64,000 bases of DNA from Flavobacteriales bacterium (GTDB taxonomy: Bacteria; Bacteroidota; Bacteroidia; Flavobacteriales_D; Sanyastnellaceae), in the NCBI GenBank assembly GCA_016722445.1, contig JADKIZ010000013.1, positions 41,426 to 105,425 of the forward strand, read 5' to 3'. This document shows, piece by piece, positions 28,732 through 39,026 of the stretch (position 1 is its first letter; each line of letters opens with the position of its first letter). Under the pieces are notes generated by a model. It searched no databases and was not told the origin of the DNA. It saw only the letters and a list, made by a program, of their open reading frames with translations. A program made the translations under genes and the position numbers.

Positions 28732-30096
28732 GTGAATCGGAGAAAATTCATCCACAATATGTTTTATGGAACGACAGGAATGTTGTTCCTTCCTTCCATT
28801 TTGTCTGCCTGTAAAAAAACCACACTGCAAAATGAAAACAATTTCACGGGTGAGGTCATCATCATTGGCGCTGGAATTTCCGGACTTTATGCTGCAAAAA
28901 TTCTGAATGAATTCGGTATCAAATCCACGATTTTGGAAGCCTCAGACCGAGTAGGTGGTCGCATCAAAACATTGAGCGGTTTTGCCGATTTTGACATTGA
29001 ACTTGGCGCAGATGAAATCATCGGAGAAAATTCCATGTGGCATGATATGGTGATTGCCGGAGGTGCTTCTTTTGTGAGTCAAGCAGGAAGTCCACTTTAT
29101 TATTTCAATGGATCAATCAAAAACGAAATAGAGGCTTCACAAAATACCTTTTTCAATACGATGAACAATATCATCGCTTCGATTGGTGACTATGCCGGAA
29201 GTGATGTAACTGCAGAAGTATTCGCAAATCTTTCCGGAGTAAGCGACAATGTGTTTCATATTTTCAATGCCAAAGTTGCCAATACAGTTGGAAGTTGTGA
29301 TGAACGTATGGGCATGTTCGGTTTGCGGACAGTGGAAGAAAGAAGAACTTCCGGTACGACAAAAAAGTTCATCAAAAACAAAGGATTGAAATCCATCCTG
29401 GACCAACAATTCAGCAAAGAAATAGGAAATGTCATATTGAATAGCCGCATACAATCTATCGATTACAGTGGCGCAAAAGTGACGGTGACAGATGAAGTTG
29501 GCAATGTCTATTCCGCAGATAAAGTCATCATCACCGTGCCCATTGGTGTGCTTCAAAACAACGACATCACTTTCACTCCGGAATTGCCCGTTTCGCACAG
29601 CTATGCAATACAACAAATTGGATTTGATCAAGGCATGAAAATCATCGTTCAATTTGATGAAAGGGTTTGGCCAACGAACACGGGAGTCATTTATGGTTCA
29701 GGACTTATTCCTGAATTCAGAACAACAGCGGCATTGGAAAGAAGTACCGAAGACAGGTGGCTCACTGCCATTGTCAATGGTGCAAACGCAGAAACACTTT
29801 CAGCACAAGGTGATGGATTGATTGATGTCGTATTGGGAGAAATAGATCAGGTTTTGGGAGAAGTGTCGATGCATTATGTAGATCACGTCATCCAAAATTG
29901 GGGTAGTGATCCTTTATTCCGCGGGGTGATGTCTTATTCAAAACCAGGCACGGGAAATTCGCGAACTACATTGACCCAACCCATAAACAATAAAATTTAT
30001 TTCGCAGGTGAAGCCGTTCATGATGGAGGACATCATGGCACAGTACACGGCGCCATGGAGAGTGCGTTGCGATCAGTCATAAACATGATTTCATGA
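28732..30096 (+). CDS. Flavin amine oxidase family protein, exported
   Basis: A 454-residue FAD enzyme. It starts with a GTG. The N-terminus MNRRKFIHNMFYGTTGM...SACKK has twin Arg and a lipobox-like Cys, so Tat export with lipid anchoring is likely. Rossmann motif VIIIGAGISGLYAAKIL, then ILEASDRVGGRIKTL and the family's C-terminal FAD site IYFAGEAVHDGGHHGTVHGA. The family oxidises amines to aldehyde, ammonia and H2O2; substrate unknown. It follows the globin with no gap and overlaps the next gene by four bases (ATGA). Confidence 0.88.
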   Translation: MNRRKFIHNMFYGTTGMLFLPSILSACKKTTLQNENNFTGEVIIIGAGISGLYAAKILNEFGIKSTILEASDRVGGRIKTLSGFADFDIELGADEIIGENSMWHDMVIAGGASFVSQAGSPLYYFNGSIKNEIEASQNTFFNTMNNIIASIGDYAGSDVTAEVFANLSGVSDNVFHIFNAKVANTVGSCDERMGMFGLRTVEERRTSGTTKKFIKNKGLKSILDQQFSKEIGNVILNSRIQSIDYSGAKVTVTDEVGNVYSADKVIITVPIGVLQNNDITFTPELPVSHSYAIQQIGFDQGMKIIVQFDERVWPTNTGVIYGSGLIPEFRTTAALERSTEDRWLTAIVNGANAETLSAQGDGLIDVVLGEIDQVLGEVSMHYVDHVIQNWGSDPLFRGVMSYSKPGTGNSRTTLTQPINNKIYFAGEAVHDGGHHGTVHGAMESALRSVINMIS

Positions 30097-30863
30097 GGAT
30101 GCTATTTCGACATATCATGATCTTGATCGTGCCACTTATTGGCTTGCACATCTCTTCGCTTTCACAACCAACACTCAAACTTCAATACAGTTATCTGCAT
30201 GCTCCGGAATTCGACAAAATATTCCAGACATACAATACATCCAGACCTTGGCAGAAAGACCAACTTTATCCACTTACCCATGGATATGCAGGAATATTAG
30301 GATGGAATTGGCGCGTACAAAAAGCACATGAAATACATCTACTTCCACAATTGGGATATACCCGTTTTGCGACGCAAGTCTCACCAGAAGGTCAGACAAT
30401 GGTTGCGGGAATACATTTGATATCGCTGGGTGTACAAATTCGTATGCATCCCAAAGCCATTTTCAAACAAGTTCAAAATGCAGGACCATTGGGAACACGA
30501 TTCTATATGTCGCTTGGTGTTGAATACAATTACCTCAGACCATTTGTTCGTCGGAATAAAAAAACCATACAATGGAGTGAGGATGAAAAATACAGCACCT
30601 ACTCCACGCAATTCAGTACGTCGCTTGGTGCCGGTTATCATTTGTTCTCATTCGGACAATTCCTATTCACACCGGAAATTTCGGTTTCATGGTTTCCAGA
30701 CATTGAACTCAACCAATTTGCAGAAGCTGTGAACGGACACAATACCACAGGACTACTCAACAAGAATGACAATGTGATCATGTTGCATGGTGGGTTGAGA
30801 ATCACCTTTGTCAGGAAAAACAAGAATTGGTGGGACAGGCCAAGAACCGGAGACAAGACGTGA
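30093..30863 (+). CDS. Predicted outer-membrane beta-barrel protein, unknown function
   Basis: A 256-residue protein with a signal peptide (FRHIMILIVPLIGLHISSLS) and short alternating strands such as FYMSLGVEYNYLRPF, QFSTSLGAGYHLFSFGQFLF and MLHGGLRITFV, typical of small barrels. The start overlaps the amine oxidase stop (ATGA at 30093-30096), so it is coupled to that gene. No family recognised. It may be a pore or scaffold for the exported oxidase; that is inferred from context only. Confidence 0.65.
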   Translation: MRMLFRHIMILIVPLIGLHISSLSQPTLKLQYSYLHAPEFDKIFQTYNTSRPWQKDQLYPLTHGYAGILGWNWRVQKAHEIHLLPQLGYTRFATQVSPEGQTMVAGIHLISLGVQIRMHPKAIFKQVQNAGPLGTRFYMSLGVEYNYLRPFVRRNKKTIQWSEDEKYSTYSTQFSTSLGAGYHLFSFGQFLFTPEISVSWFPDIELNQFAEAVNGHNTTGLLNKNDNVIMLHGGLRITFVRKNKNWWDRPRTGDKT

Positions 30864-30998
30864 AATAACATCATTCGGGACGCCAGATACTTTTCAACAC
30901 TCCTTTATTTTCAATGCTTTCAGGCAAGCAGAATCAGGTTCAATGCCTTTGATGGCGACACCCCACTGACGTAAATTCGCACACCGGACAAATTCTAA

Positions 30999-31019
30999 CC
31001 CTGTTTCAATAAAACAGGG
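30999..31019. other. Inverted repeat before dnaE
   Basis: CCCTGTTT (30999-31006) pairs perfectly with AAACAGGG (31012-31019) over a 5-base loop, 27 bases before the dnaE start. There is no adjacent T run on either strand, so it does not look like a terminator. It may be an operator or a leader hairpin of dnaE. The rest of 30864-31046 shows no gene. Confidence 0.4.
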
Positions 31020-31046
31020 CAATCCGGTTTAACCAGACATTGCCTT

Positions 31047-34000
31047 ATGTTCCTCATATTCGATACCGAAACCACAGGTCTTCCCGGTAACTGGAATGCG
31101 CCACTCACCGATTTCAACAATTGGCCGCGCGTTGTACAACTTGCATGGCAACTTCACGACAACACTGGCAAATTATTGTCGGCCAAAAGTGTGATCATCC
31201 GTCCTGACGGTTTCACCATTCCTTTCAATGCAGAAAAAGTGCATGGGATTTCCACAGATCGTGCATTGAAAGAAGGTATTTCTTTGAATGATGCTTTAAT
31301 CTTTTTCCTGGAAGATGTCAACCAGTCTGTTTACCTCGCTGGTCACAACATCGAATTCGACATGAATGTGGTGGGATGCGAACTCCTTCGCATTGGAATG
31401 CCGAATTATCTCGAAGAAAAAAAATCTCTCGATACCAAGGAACTCGCCACTGAATTTTGCGCCATTCCAGGAGGAAAAGGTGGAAAATTCAAATGGCCAA
31501 CGCTCACCGAGTTGCATGAAAAACTTTTCGGAGAAAAATTCCTCGAAGCTCACGATGCAGCTTACGATGTGGATGCCACTTCGAAGTGTTTTTTCCAATT
31601 GCTGAAACGTCAGGTCATCAGAGTCGCTGAAGCCACTTCGTCAGAAATCATATATGAAGCACCAGTGCTCAGTGCTTCGAATTTTAAGTCAGCACAGGAA
31701 CAAACCTCTGTTCTTGACAGTACGGAACAAGTCGAAGACACTTCGACGGACACCACCATCGAACACCATCCGTTTGTTCACTTGCACGTTCACACGCAAT
31801 ACTCGGTGTTGCAGTGCACATCGGATATCTCCGGTCTCATCAAAAGAGCCAAAGAGTGGACTGTTCCGGCCATAGCCATGACAGATCATGGCAATATGAT
31901 GGCTGCATTTCAATTTGTCACTGCGGCATTGAAACAAGAAGTAAAACCAATCGTAGGCTGCGAAGTGAATTTATGTCGTGATATGCACGACAAAAGAAAT
32001 CAGGACAATGGATTTCAGGTGGTATTGCTTGCGAAAAACAAAGCGGGCTACCACCGTTTGGCAAAACTTTCATCACTCGCTCACACCGAAGGATATTATT
32101 ATGTCCCACGTATTGACCGCAATCTCTTACTTGAATACAAGGATGACCTCATTGTTTTATCAGGAGGTGTTTTTGGTGAAGTGGCATGGAAAATTCTCAA
32201 TGAAGGCGAAGAAAAAGCAGAAGAAGCTTTTCTATGGTGGAAAGAAAATTTCGGAGAAGATTTTTACGCAGAACTCAATCGCCATGGTCTTGAAGAAGAA
32301 GATCATGTGAATAAAGTCATTCTCGGATTTTGCGCGAAATACAATGTAAAATACGTCGCCACCAATTCTTCTTACTACACCAACATCACCGACAGTGAAG
32401 CGCAAGATGCATTGATTTGCGTTCGTGAAGGTGAGCAGGTTTCACGTCCAAAAAAATACATTGGTAAACGTGGCAGAGAATTCAGGTATGGACTTCCAAA
32501 TGATCAATATTATTTGAAGACTCCGGAAGAGATGAACGAACTCTTTCGCGATCTGCCATTGGCCATTTCTACATCAGTAGAAATTGCAGAGAAGTGTGAA
32601 GGGTACAAATTGTCACGTGAGGTCTTACTTCCCAAATTTGATATTCCGACAGAATTCACAGATCCACAAGATGAAGTAGACGGAGGCAAACGCGGTGAAA
32701 ACAATTTTCTTCGCCACCTCACTTACGTGGGCGCTGAAAAACGTTATGGCACCATCAGCGATGAAATTCGCGAGCGCTTGGATTTTGAATTGGCCACGAT
32801 AGCCAACACCGGATATCCCGGTTACTTCCTCATTGTGCAGGACTTCTGTAACGAAGCAAGAAAACAAGGAGTGAGCGTAGGACCTGGTCGAGGATCTGCA
32901 GCCGGAAGTGCAGTAGCATATTGCATAGGAATCACGAATGTCGATCCTATCAAATACCAACTCCTCTTCGAGCGTTTTCTGAATCCTGAGCGTGTGAGTA
33001 TGCCCGATATCGATATCGACTTCGACGATGAAGGACGTGATAAAGTGATCAACTATGTGCGAAATAAATATGGCGCTAACATGGTTGCGCAAATCATCAC
33101 CTATGGCACCATGGGCGGTAAATCCGCAATCCGCGATGCCGGACGTGTGTTCGAGCTTCCATTGCCCGACACTGATCGTATTGCGAAGTTGATGCCCGAC
33201 AACAAAGACCTCAGCGACATCATCAAGTGGGACGACAAAAAACTCAACGAAGAACTCAATGGCGATGATTTGCAAAATGCCAAGTCGCTTCGTGAAATAG
33301 CGAAGGAACAATCTCATGAAGGAAAAGTCCTTCGCATGGCTACTATCCTCGAAGGTTCAGTGCGCAATACCGGAATCCACGCATGCGGTGTCATCATCAC
33401 TCCGGATGTGATTACCAATTATGTCCCCGTGGCTACTGCCAAAGACAGCAACATGTGGTGTACTCAATTCGACAACTCAGTTGTTGAAAGTGCCGGTTTG
33501 TTGAAGATGGACTTCCTCGGGTTGAAAACACTAACCCTCATCAAAGACGCATTGCGCATCATCAAAGAAAAGCATGATGTTACCATAGACATCGAAGCGA
33601 TACCCATTGATGATGAAGAAACATACAAACTCTTCCAACGCGGTCATACAGTCGGAATATTCCAATACGAAAGTGATGGAATGCAGAAATACATGAAGGA
33701 TCTGAAGCCGACTGTATTCGATGACCTCATTGCGATGAATGCCTTGTATAGACCAGGTCCACTCGAATACATTCCTTCATTTGTAAAGCGTAAAAACGGA
33801 CTTGAACCAATCACCTATGATCTTCCTGAAATGGAAGAATACCTGAAAGACACTTATGGAATTACCGTCTATCAGGAGCAGGTGATGTTGTTGTCGCAGA
33901 AACTTGCAGGTTTTACCAAAGGTGAAGCCGACGTTCTGCGAAAAGCAATGGGTAAAAAGCAGAAAGACGTCCTTGATAAAATGAAAGGTAAATTCATCGA

Positions 34001-35324
34001 AGGCGCGATGAAGAACAACCATCCGGTAGACAAACTGGAAAAAATCTGGACGGATTGGGAGGCATTTGCAAGTTACGCATTCAACAAATCACACTCCACT
34101 TGTTATGCTTGGATTGCTTATCAGACCGCCTACCTCAAAGCGCATTATCCTGCAGAGTATATGGCCGCGGTTTTGAGCAATAACATGGGTGATATCAAGA
34201 CGGTCAGCTTTTTCATGCAAGAATGTAAAAAACAAAACATTCCCGTTCTAGGTCCGGATGTCAACGAGTCGAAAGCATTATTCAGTGTCAACGAAAAAGG
34301 CGAAATCAGATTCGGACTTGCAGCCGTAAAAGGTGTGGGCGAAAGCGCCGTTGAAAGTATTGTCGAAGAGCAAAAGAATGGCAGATTCACCACCATATTT
34401 GATTACCTCACAAGGGTTGATGCCAAAGCTTCCAATAAAAAAACATTGGAAAATCTAGCTCTTTCCGGTGCACTCGATTCCTTTGGAATACAGCGCTCCG
34501 CCTATTTTTCTCCTGATGGAAAAAACGAAACCTATTTAGAAACACTCGTTCGGTTTTCGTCATCACTTCGGGAAGAAAAAAACACCAATCAATTTTCCAT
34601 GTTCGGTGGCGAAGAAGCTTCTGTGGTTTCAGAACCACAACCACCAAAAGTGGAATCATGGGATACCATGACGCAGCTTTCCAAAGAAAAAGAAGTGGTA
34701 GGAATGTTCATCAGTGGACATCCTCTTGACGATTTTGCATTGGAGATCCAGGCATTTTGCAGTAAAGGTGGATTGACGTTGCTACAAAACATGGAAACGC
34801 AAAACAACCGTGAGCTGAAGCTCGCAGGAACAGTTGTGGAGTTTGTCGAAAAAATAGCAAGGGCGAGTAATAAGCCATTCGGTATGTTTAAACTCGAAGA
34901 TTATGATGCGACATTTGAATTCGTGCTATTCGGAGAAGACTATTTGAAATACAAACACCTGTTGTACGCCGGAGCCAAGTTGTTCATCGTTGGAAGGGTT
35001 CAACAGAAACGCTTTGGACAAGATACCAACGCACTCGAATATCGTGTCAATCGCATTGAGCCTTTGTTTGAAATCCGCGAAAAATTAGGTCGTTACCTTG
35101 ATATCAAAATACCTCTTGCAACATTGCACGATGGACTTGTAGATAAGCTTGCATCTTCTCTTAAAAATGGTGAAGGTAAAACGCAGGTCAGACTAAAAAT
35201 TCAAACCGACGAGGGAGAACTCAAACTCAATTCATCTGCGTTCAACCGTGTAAGTATCACACCCGAAGCGTTGAAAGCTCTCGAAGAGGTATATGAAGTG
35301 GAATATGAAGTTGCAGAAAACTAA
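31047..35324 (+). CDS. dnaE: DNA polymerase III alpha subunit with fused N-terminal exonuclease
   Basis: A complete 1425-residue fusion with no frame error over 4.3 kb. Residues 1-190 are a DnaQ-type DEDDh 3'-5' exonuclease (FDTETTG; GHNIEFDMNV; HDAAYDVDAT). The DnaE part follows: PHP domain from about 245 (HLHVHTQYSVL; MTDHGNMMA), polymerase palm with PGRGSAAGSA near 612 and the catalytic aspartates PDIDIDFDDEGRD near 652, fingers, helix-hairpin-helix region, and an OB fold near 1260 (LAGTVVEFVEKIARAS). Replicative polymerase, cytoplasmic, acting with the sliding clamp. Proofreading on the same chain replaces or supplements a separate epsilon subunit; this architecture occurs in Bacteroidota. 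Confidence 0.97.
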   Translation: MFLIFDTETTGLPGNWNAPLTDFNNWPRVVQLAWQLHDNTGKLLSAKSVIIRPDGFTIPFNAEKVHGISTDRALKEGISLNDALIFFLEDVNQSVYLAGHNIEFDMNVVGCELLRIGMPNYLEEKKSLDTKELATEFCAIPGGKGGKFKWPTLTELHEKLFGEKFLEAHDAAYDVDATSKCFFQLLKRQVIRVAEATSSEIIYEAPVLSASNFKSAQEQTSVLDSTEQVEDTSTDTTIEHHPFVHLHVHTQYSVLQCTSDISGLIKRAKEWTVPAIAMTDHGNMMAAFQFVTAALKQEVKPIVGCEVNLCRDMHDKRNQDNGFQVVLLAKNKAGYHRLAKLSSLAHTEGYYYVPRIDRNLLLEYKDDLIVLSGGVFGEVAWKILNEGEEKAEEAFLWWKENFGEDFYAELNRHGLEEEDHVNKVILGFCAKYNVKYVATNSSYYTNITDSEAQDALICVREGEQVSRPKKYIGKRGREFRYGLPNDQYYLKTPEEMNELFRDLPLAISTSVEIAEKCEGYKLSREVLLPKFDIPTEFTDPQDEVDGGKRGENNFLRHLTYVGAEKRYGTISDEIRERLDFELATIANTGYPGYFLIVQDFCNEARKQGVSVGPGRGSAAGSAVAYCIGITNVDPIKYQLLFERFLNPERVSMPDIDIDFDDEGRDKVINYVRNKYGANMVAQIITYGTMGGKSAIRDAGRVFELPLPDTDRIAKLMPDNKDLSDIIKWDDKKLNEELNGDDLQNAKSLREIAKEQSHEGKVLRMATILEGSVRNTGIHACGVIITPDVITNYVPVATAKDSNMWCTQFDNSVVESAGLLKMDFLGLKTLTLIKDALRIIKEKHDVTIDIEAIPIDDEETYKLFQRGHTVGIFQYESDGMQKYMKDLKPTVFDDLIAMNALYRPGPLEYIPSFVKRKNGLEPITYDLPEMEEYLKDTYGITVYQEQVMLLSQKLAGFTKGEADVLRKAMGKKQKDVLDKMKGKFIEGAMKNNHPVDKLEKIWTDWEAFASYAFNKSHSTCYAWIAYQTAYLKAHYPAEYMAAVLSNNMGDIKTVSFFMQECKKQNIPVLGPDVNESKALFSVNEKGEIRFGLAAVKGVGESAVESIVEEQKNGRFTTIFDYLTRVDAKASNKKTLENLALSGALDSFGIQRSAYFSPDGKNETYLETLVRFSSSLREEKNTNQFSMFGGEEASVVSEPQPPKVESWDTMTQLSKEKEVVGMFISGHPLDDFALEIQAFCSKGGLTLLQNMETQNNRELKLAGTVVEFVEKIARASNKPFGMFKLEDYDATFEFVLFGEDYLKYKHLLYAGAKLFIVGRVQQKRFGQDTNALEYRVNRIEPLFEIREKLGRYLDIKIPLATLHDGLVDKLASSLKNGEGKTQVRLKIQTDEGELKLNSSAFNRVSITPEALKALEEVYEVEYEVAEN

Positions 35325-35396
35325 ACTTCCACTAACGTGCACGAAAACAACATCAACAAAACAAGCAATCTCACATTGCACGGTACTCACTTTGCC

Positions 35397-38300
35397 ATGA
35401 AATACATATGCTCCGCAGTCATTCTGTTTCTCTTCACAGGAACAGGTGTTGCACAAGACAGATCCAATTATCAATTGTTGTGGAAAATTCAAAAGGAAGG
35501 AAAATCAACCGGATATCTTTTTGGAACCATGCATGTGAATGACGAGGAAGTGTATGACATGAGTGATAGCGTATTGATATGCCTCGATCGATGTGAGCAG
35601 GTGGCATTTGAACTCGATTTTGATGAGCTCACAGAAAATGTCTTTTCCGATCTCGTGCAATCCTATGCCGACAACAAATACAATGTAGAACTTTATGAAA
35701 AAGATTCAGAGTCTTTATCCGTTGAACCAGTAGTGCCAATAGATGAATTCTTACAGCCAACAACTCAAGATACCGATGAGGAAATATCAGGACGCAAAAA
35801 AGGACGTAAAAAAGACAAGATAACCCTCTTTGATAGTGACGCAGATGAAGATGACGAAGAACCATCCAAATTCACATCACCACTTGATCTTTACTTGCAC
35901 TCCAGAGCAAAATTCCACGGTCAAAAAATCATCGGGCTTGAAGTCATCGAAGATCAGATGCGAACTTTCATTCGAAACCGCGATGAAGAAGAAATACAAG
36001 AGCTTCCGGACAGTGTGTTGCGCAGTGAATTTCTCAAATATGTTTACGAGGAGAGTAAACACTCGACAAAAAGTAGTCATGATCAATTGACCGAGATCTA
36101 TCACCGTGGCGATATTCAACAAATAGATTCGTTGTTCAAGTTTTATTTAAGTATCACTGGAAAAGAAAGCGATTTCAATATGACATCCAGAAATGTCGTC
36201 ATGGCAAACGGGATTGATTCATTGCTTACATCAGGAACACTCTTTTCGGCGGTTGGTGCTGCTCACCTTCCCGGACAAGATGGTGTGATTGAACTGCTCA
36301 GAAAAAAAGGATATGAGTTAACTCCAGTGAAAGCGACATTCACCGGAGTGGCATCAAAGATGCTTGAAGAAAATCTGACATTACCCGGCAATTGGATACG
36401 ATTCAGAATACCCGATGGCACCTTCAGTGTTGAAATGCCCAAACAGCCAGAACCTCTTCAATACGGTAACGGAGCGTTGACGATGTACATGTCCATGGAC
36501 TTGAGTACCATGAGAATCTACATGAACATGGAGCAGAAAATGTACAATGCAGGTAAAGATAAAAATGTGATCGACGAGGTGGTCGCCAACATTCAGATCA
36601 TGAATCCGCTTGCTGTGATCCAATCTTCAGAAGACATCAACACTGCTGAAGGCTTTTGCAAAGAAGTATTTTATTCCATTCCGGAAGGCAGTTACCGTAT
36701 GCGTCTTTTTGGTAAAAACGATAGATTGATCATGCTTTTGTGCGGTGGAGCACCGGGCGGAAATCTTCAACATCCCGACTTTGAACGATTTCTCCAATCA
36801 GTACAAATTGATCATTTGCCCATTCAACAACCTCAAGATTCCGATTTGAAATGGTCGACATATCATTCACCCGCAGGATCATTCGCAGTAGAATTACCGG
36901 GAGAAGTGAAAGAGTTGACACAAAAAATCAAAATCGACAATGACCATTTTTCGAAAATAAGAATCGTGATGAATGAAATTCCTGCGGAGATGGGCTCCAT
37001 GCACATCAATCTTCTCACGCCTTCGAACTTGATGCAATACAGCAGCCTTCTCACACTAAGTAGTGTTACTGATAATTTCATACAAGAGTCAGAAAATGCA
37101 GGTCTTGAAGTAGAATCTACACCCTACACATTAGACGGATTCCCCGCCACGTATGTTACGGCCAATTCAAATGATGGAATAAAGAACATGATCATTGGTT
37201 TGCATGGCAACACTGCAGTTTTCATCGAAATTGATTGTCCAAAAGACAAACACCACATTTTCGAAAGAGTATTATCATCTTTCAGATGGGAACCATTCGA
37301 ACCAATTGCAGACAGAAAATACACCATCCCGGATCGCACTGCAAGCGTCATCACTTTCGGTCCTATGACAAGTCTGAATGGCGGCGAAGATCTTGACCTC
37401 AGGTTTATCGATAAAGAAGAAGTAAATACATGGACGCTCAACGACTATCGTTCTGCTACCTATAGCATGCTATCCTATGAAACCTTCAGTCCATATTTCT
37501 TCCATGCATATCCTGATAGTTTATTGTTGAATACTGCAAACAAGAATTTGGGATTCACAGATACCCTCGAATCCAAAACATTTTCAACAGATAGAAAAAA
37601 ACTATACACCGTTGCCAATATCGATAGCACAAAGGTCATACATGGAGTTTATGAGCTCCGCGGTGACCGACTTTATTCCTACCAAATCGAAATTCCATCG
37701 GATTGGAAGGATGTCAAAAAAATCAATGACATCATTGAATCTTTTACAGTGAATTACACCAGCGATTTTGACATCACTGTATCACGTTTGAAAGAAAACC
37801 TCGAACGAATCGAATCAAATACCGATGCAGAAAAAAACTACGCATTGATCCAAGAACTTGGTGATTGTCGTATTGCATCTTCAGATAGCACTTTACTACT
37901 CACCGAATGGTTTAAGAACAGGCCTGATGATAACGAACCGTATTCGAACATATTCGCAATCCTAACACAACATGTACTCACTCTGAATCACATCGACTTC
38001 ATTGAAAAAGCAAAAGAAAAATTTCACCTGACATCAACATGGCGGGTGCAATTTCTACTCCTTGATGAAATTCTCAATTTAAAAAACGAAAAAGCACTTG
38101 CCGCTTATTTTGAACTCTATCCTCTTTTAAAACCAAATGAGGAAGAAAATCTAGAACCAGTGCCCTCTTCATATGACACGGATTATTACACCAAACATCT
38201 CTCAGAAATCCTAGCCTTTTCATTGAAACATCCAGAACTTGCAGATAACGTGCTTAGCCATTTGTATTATTCTGATCTGGGATATTATTACTACACACCT

Positions 38301-39026
38301 GACACATTGAGTGAAGAACAACTTCGTGTCAAAAATGAAAATAAAGCAACATTGCTTCGAGAAGAAAGCAAAATTATTCAGCTCATTGAAGTGGCACTAA
38401 AACTGGATAATCCTAAAGACTATTATGATCCAACTGGACCAGCAGCCTATTTGTTATCACAACTCCCAACATCTGAACGATCTCTTAATATGATGAGTCA
38501 AATAAAACCGGAGAAAGGAAGTTTAGGGGATTATGAATTACTTCGTGCGAAGAAGCACCATGGACTCAAAATTTCTAAAGGACAAATGACATCGGTACTC
38601 GAAAGTCCTTATGGCTTTACCCTCATTTCCGACCACAATAAAAATGGAGAATTGTCCATTGTCCCCAAGAAATACCTCAAGCAATCCGAGCTTGACCGCA
38701 TATATCTACATTACATCATGAGCGAAGATGATGATGGCACGCTCATCAAAACAAAACTTATCGATGAACACAAGATGAAGGGCAACAATGGTGAATACGT
38801 CATCTATCAATACAAGGTGCAATGGTCCTATGACGGCGGTGAATCAGATAATTCAGAATTCATCGTTGGACCTCATCGAATTGGAGATAACCTCACTTTC
38901 GATATCGAACCTTTTGTGAATTATGATGGGTTCTATACCATTGATGGTTCCTACATGACTGATGATGAAAAGAAAAAAGTTGTAGAGGAACTTTTGAAAA
39001 AAGCGATTTCAAAAAAGGCCGATTAG
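35397..39026 (+). CDS. TraB/GumN-domain protein with very long C-terminal region
   Basis: From the ATG at 35397 (MKYICSAVILFLFTGTGVAQ, a signal peptide) about 1209 residues; a GTG at 35337 would add 20 that mask the signal. Residues about 20-310 are TraB/GumN: YLFGTMHVNDEEVYDMSD at the start and SAVGAAHLPGQDGVIELLRK near 284, with an acidic insertion of about 40 residues between 110 and 160. The remaining 900 residues match nothing I recognise; they have two similar halves around WSTYHSPAGSFAVELPG and FRIPDGTFSVEMPKQP, suggesting an internal repeat, then helical segments. TraB/GumN proteins resemble metal-dependent proteases (Tiki-like) and carry GxxH motifs. Likely periplasmic or outer-membrane. 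Frame intact over 3.6 kb. Confidence 0.78.
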   Translation: MKYICSAVILFLFTGTGVAQDRSNYQLLWKIQKEGKSTGYLFGTMHVNDEEVYDMSDSVLICLDRCEQVAFELDFDELTENVFSDLVQSYADNKYNVELYEKDSESLSVEPVVPIDEFLQPTTQDTDEEISGRKKGRKKDKITLFDSDADEDDEEPSKFTSPLDLYLHSRAKFHGQKIIGLEVIEDQMRTFIRNRDEEEIQELPDSVLRSEFLKYVYEESKHSTKSSHDQLTEIYHRGDIQQIDSLFKFYLSITGKESDFNMTSRNVVMANGIDSLLTSGTLFSAVGAAHLPGQDGVIELLRKKGYELTPVKATFTGVASKMLEENLTLPGNWIRFRIPDGTFSVEMPKQPEPLQYGNGALTMYMSMDLSTMRIYMNMEQKMYNAGKDKNVIDEVVANIQIMNPLAVIQSSEDINTAEGFCKEVFYSIPEGSYRMRLFGKNDRLIMLLCGGAPGGNLQHPDFERFLQSVQIDHLPIQQPQDSDLKWSTYHSPAGSFAVELPGEVKELTQKIKIDNDHFSKIRIVMNEIPAEMGSMHINLLTPSNLMQYSSLLTLSSVTDNFIQESENAGLEVESTPYTLDGFPATYVTANSNDGIKNMIIGLHGNTAVFIEIDCPKDKHHIFERVLSSFRWEPFEPIADRKYTIPDRTASVITFGPMTSLNGGEDLDLRFIDKEEVNTWTLNDYRSATYSMLSYETFSPYFFHAYPDSLLLNTANKNLGFTDTLESKTFSTDRKKLYTVANIDSTKVIHGVYELRGDRLYSYQIEIPSDWKDVKKINDIIESFTVNYTSDFDITVSRLKENLERIESNTDAEKNYALIQELGDCRIASSDSTLLLTEWFKNRPDDNEPYSNIFAILTQHVLTLNHIDFIEKAKEKFHLTSTWRVQFLLLDEILNLKNEKALAAYFELYPLLKPNEEENLEPVPSSYDTDYYTKHLSEILAFSLKHPELADNVLSHLYYSDLGYYYYTPDTLSEEQLRVKNENKATLLREESKIIQLIEVALKLDNPKDYYDPTGPAAYLLSQLPTSERSLNMMSQIKPEKGSLGDYELLRAKKHHGLKISKGQMTSVLESPYGFTLISDHNKNGELSIVPKKYLKQSELDRIYLHYIMSEDDDGTLIKTKLIDEHKMKGNNGEYVIYQYKVQWSYDGGESDNSEFIVGPHRIGDNLTFDIEPFVNYDGFYTIDGSYMTDDEKKKVVEELLKKAISKKAD

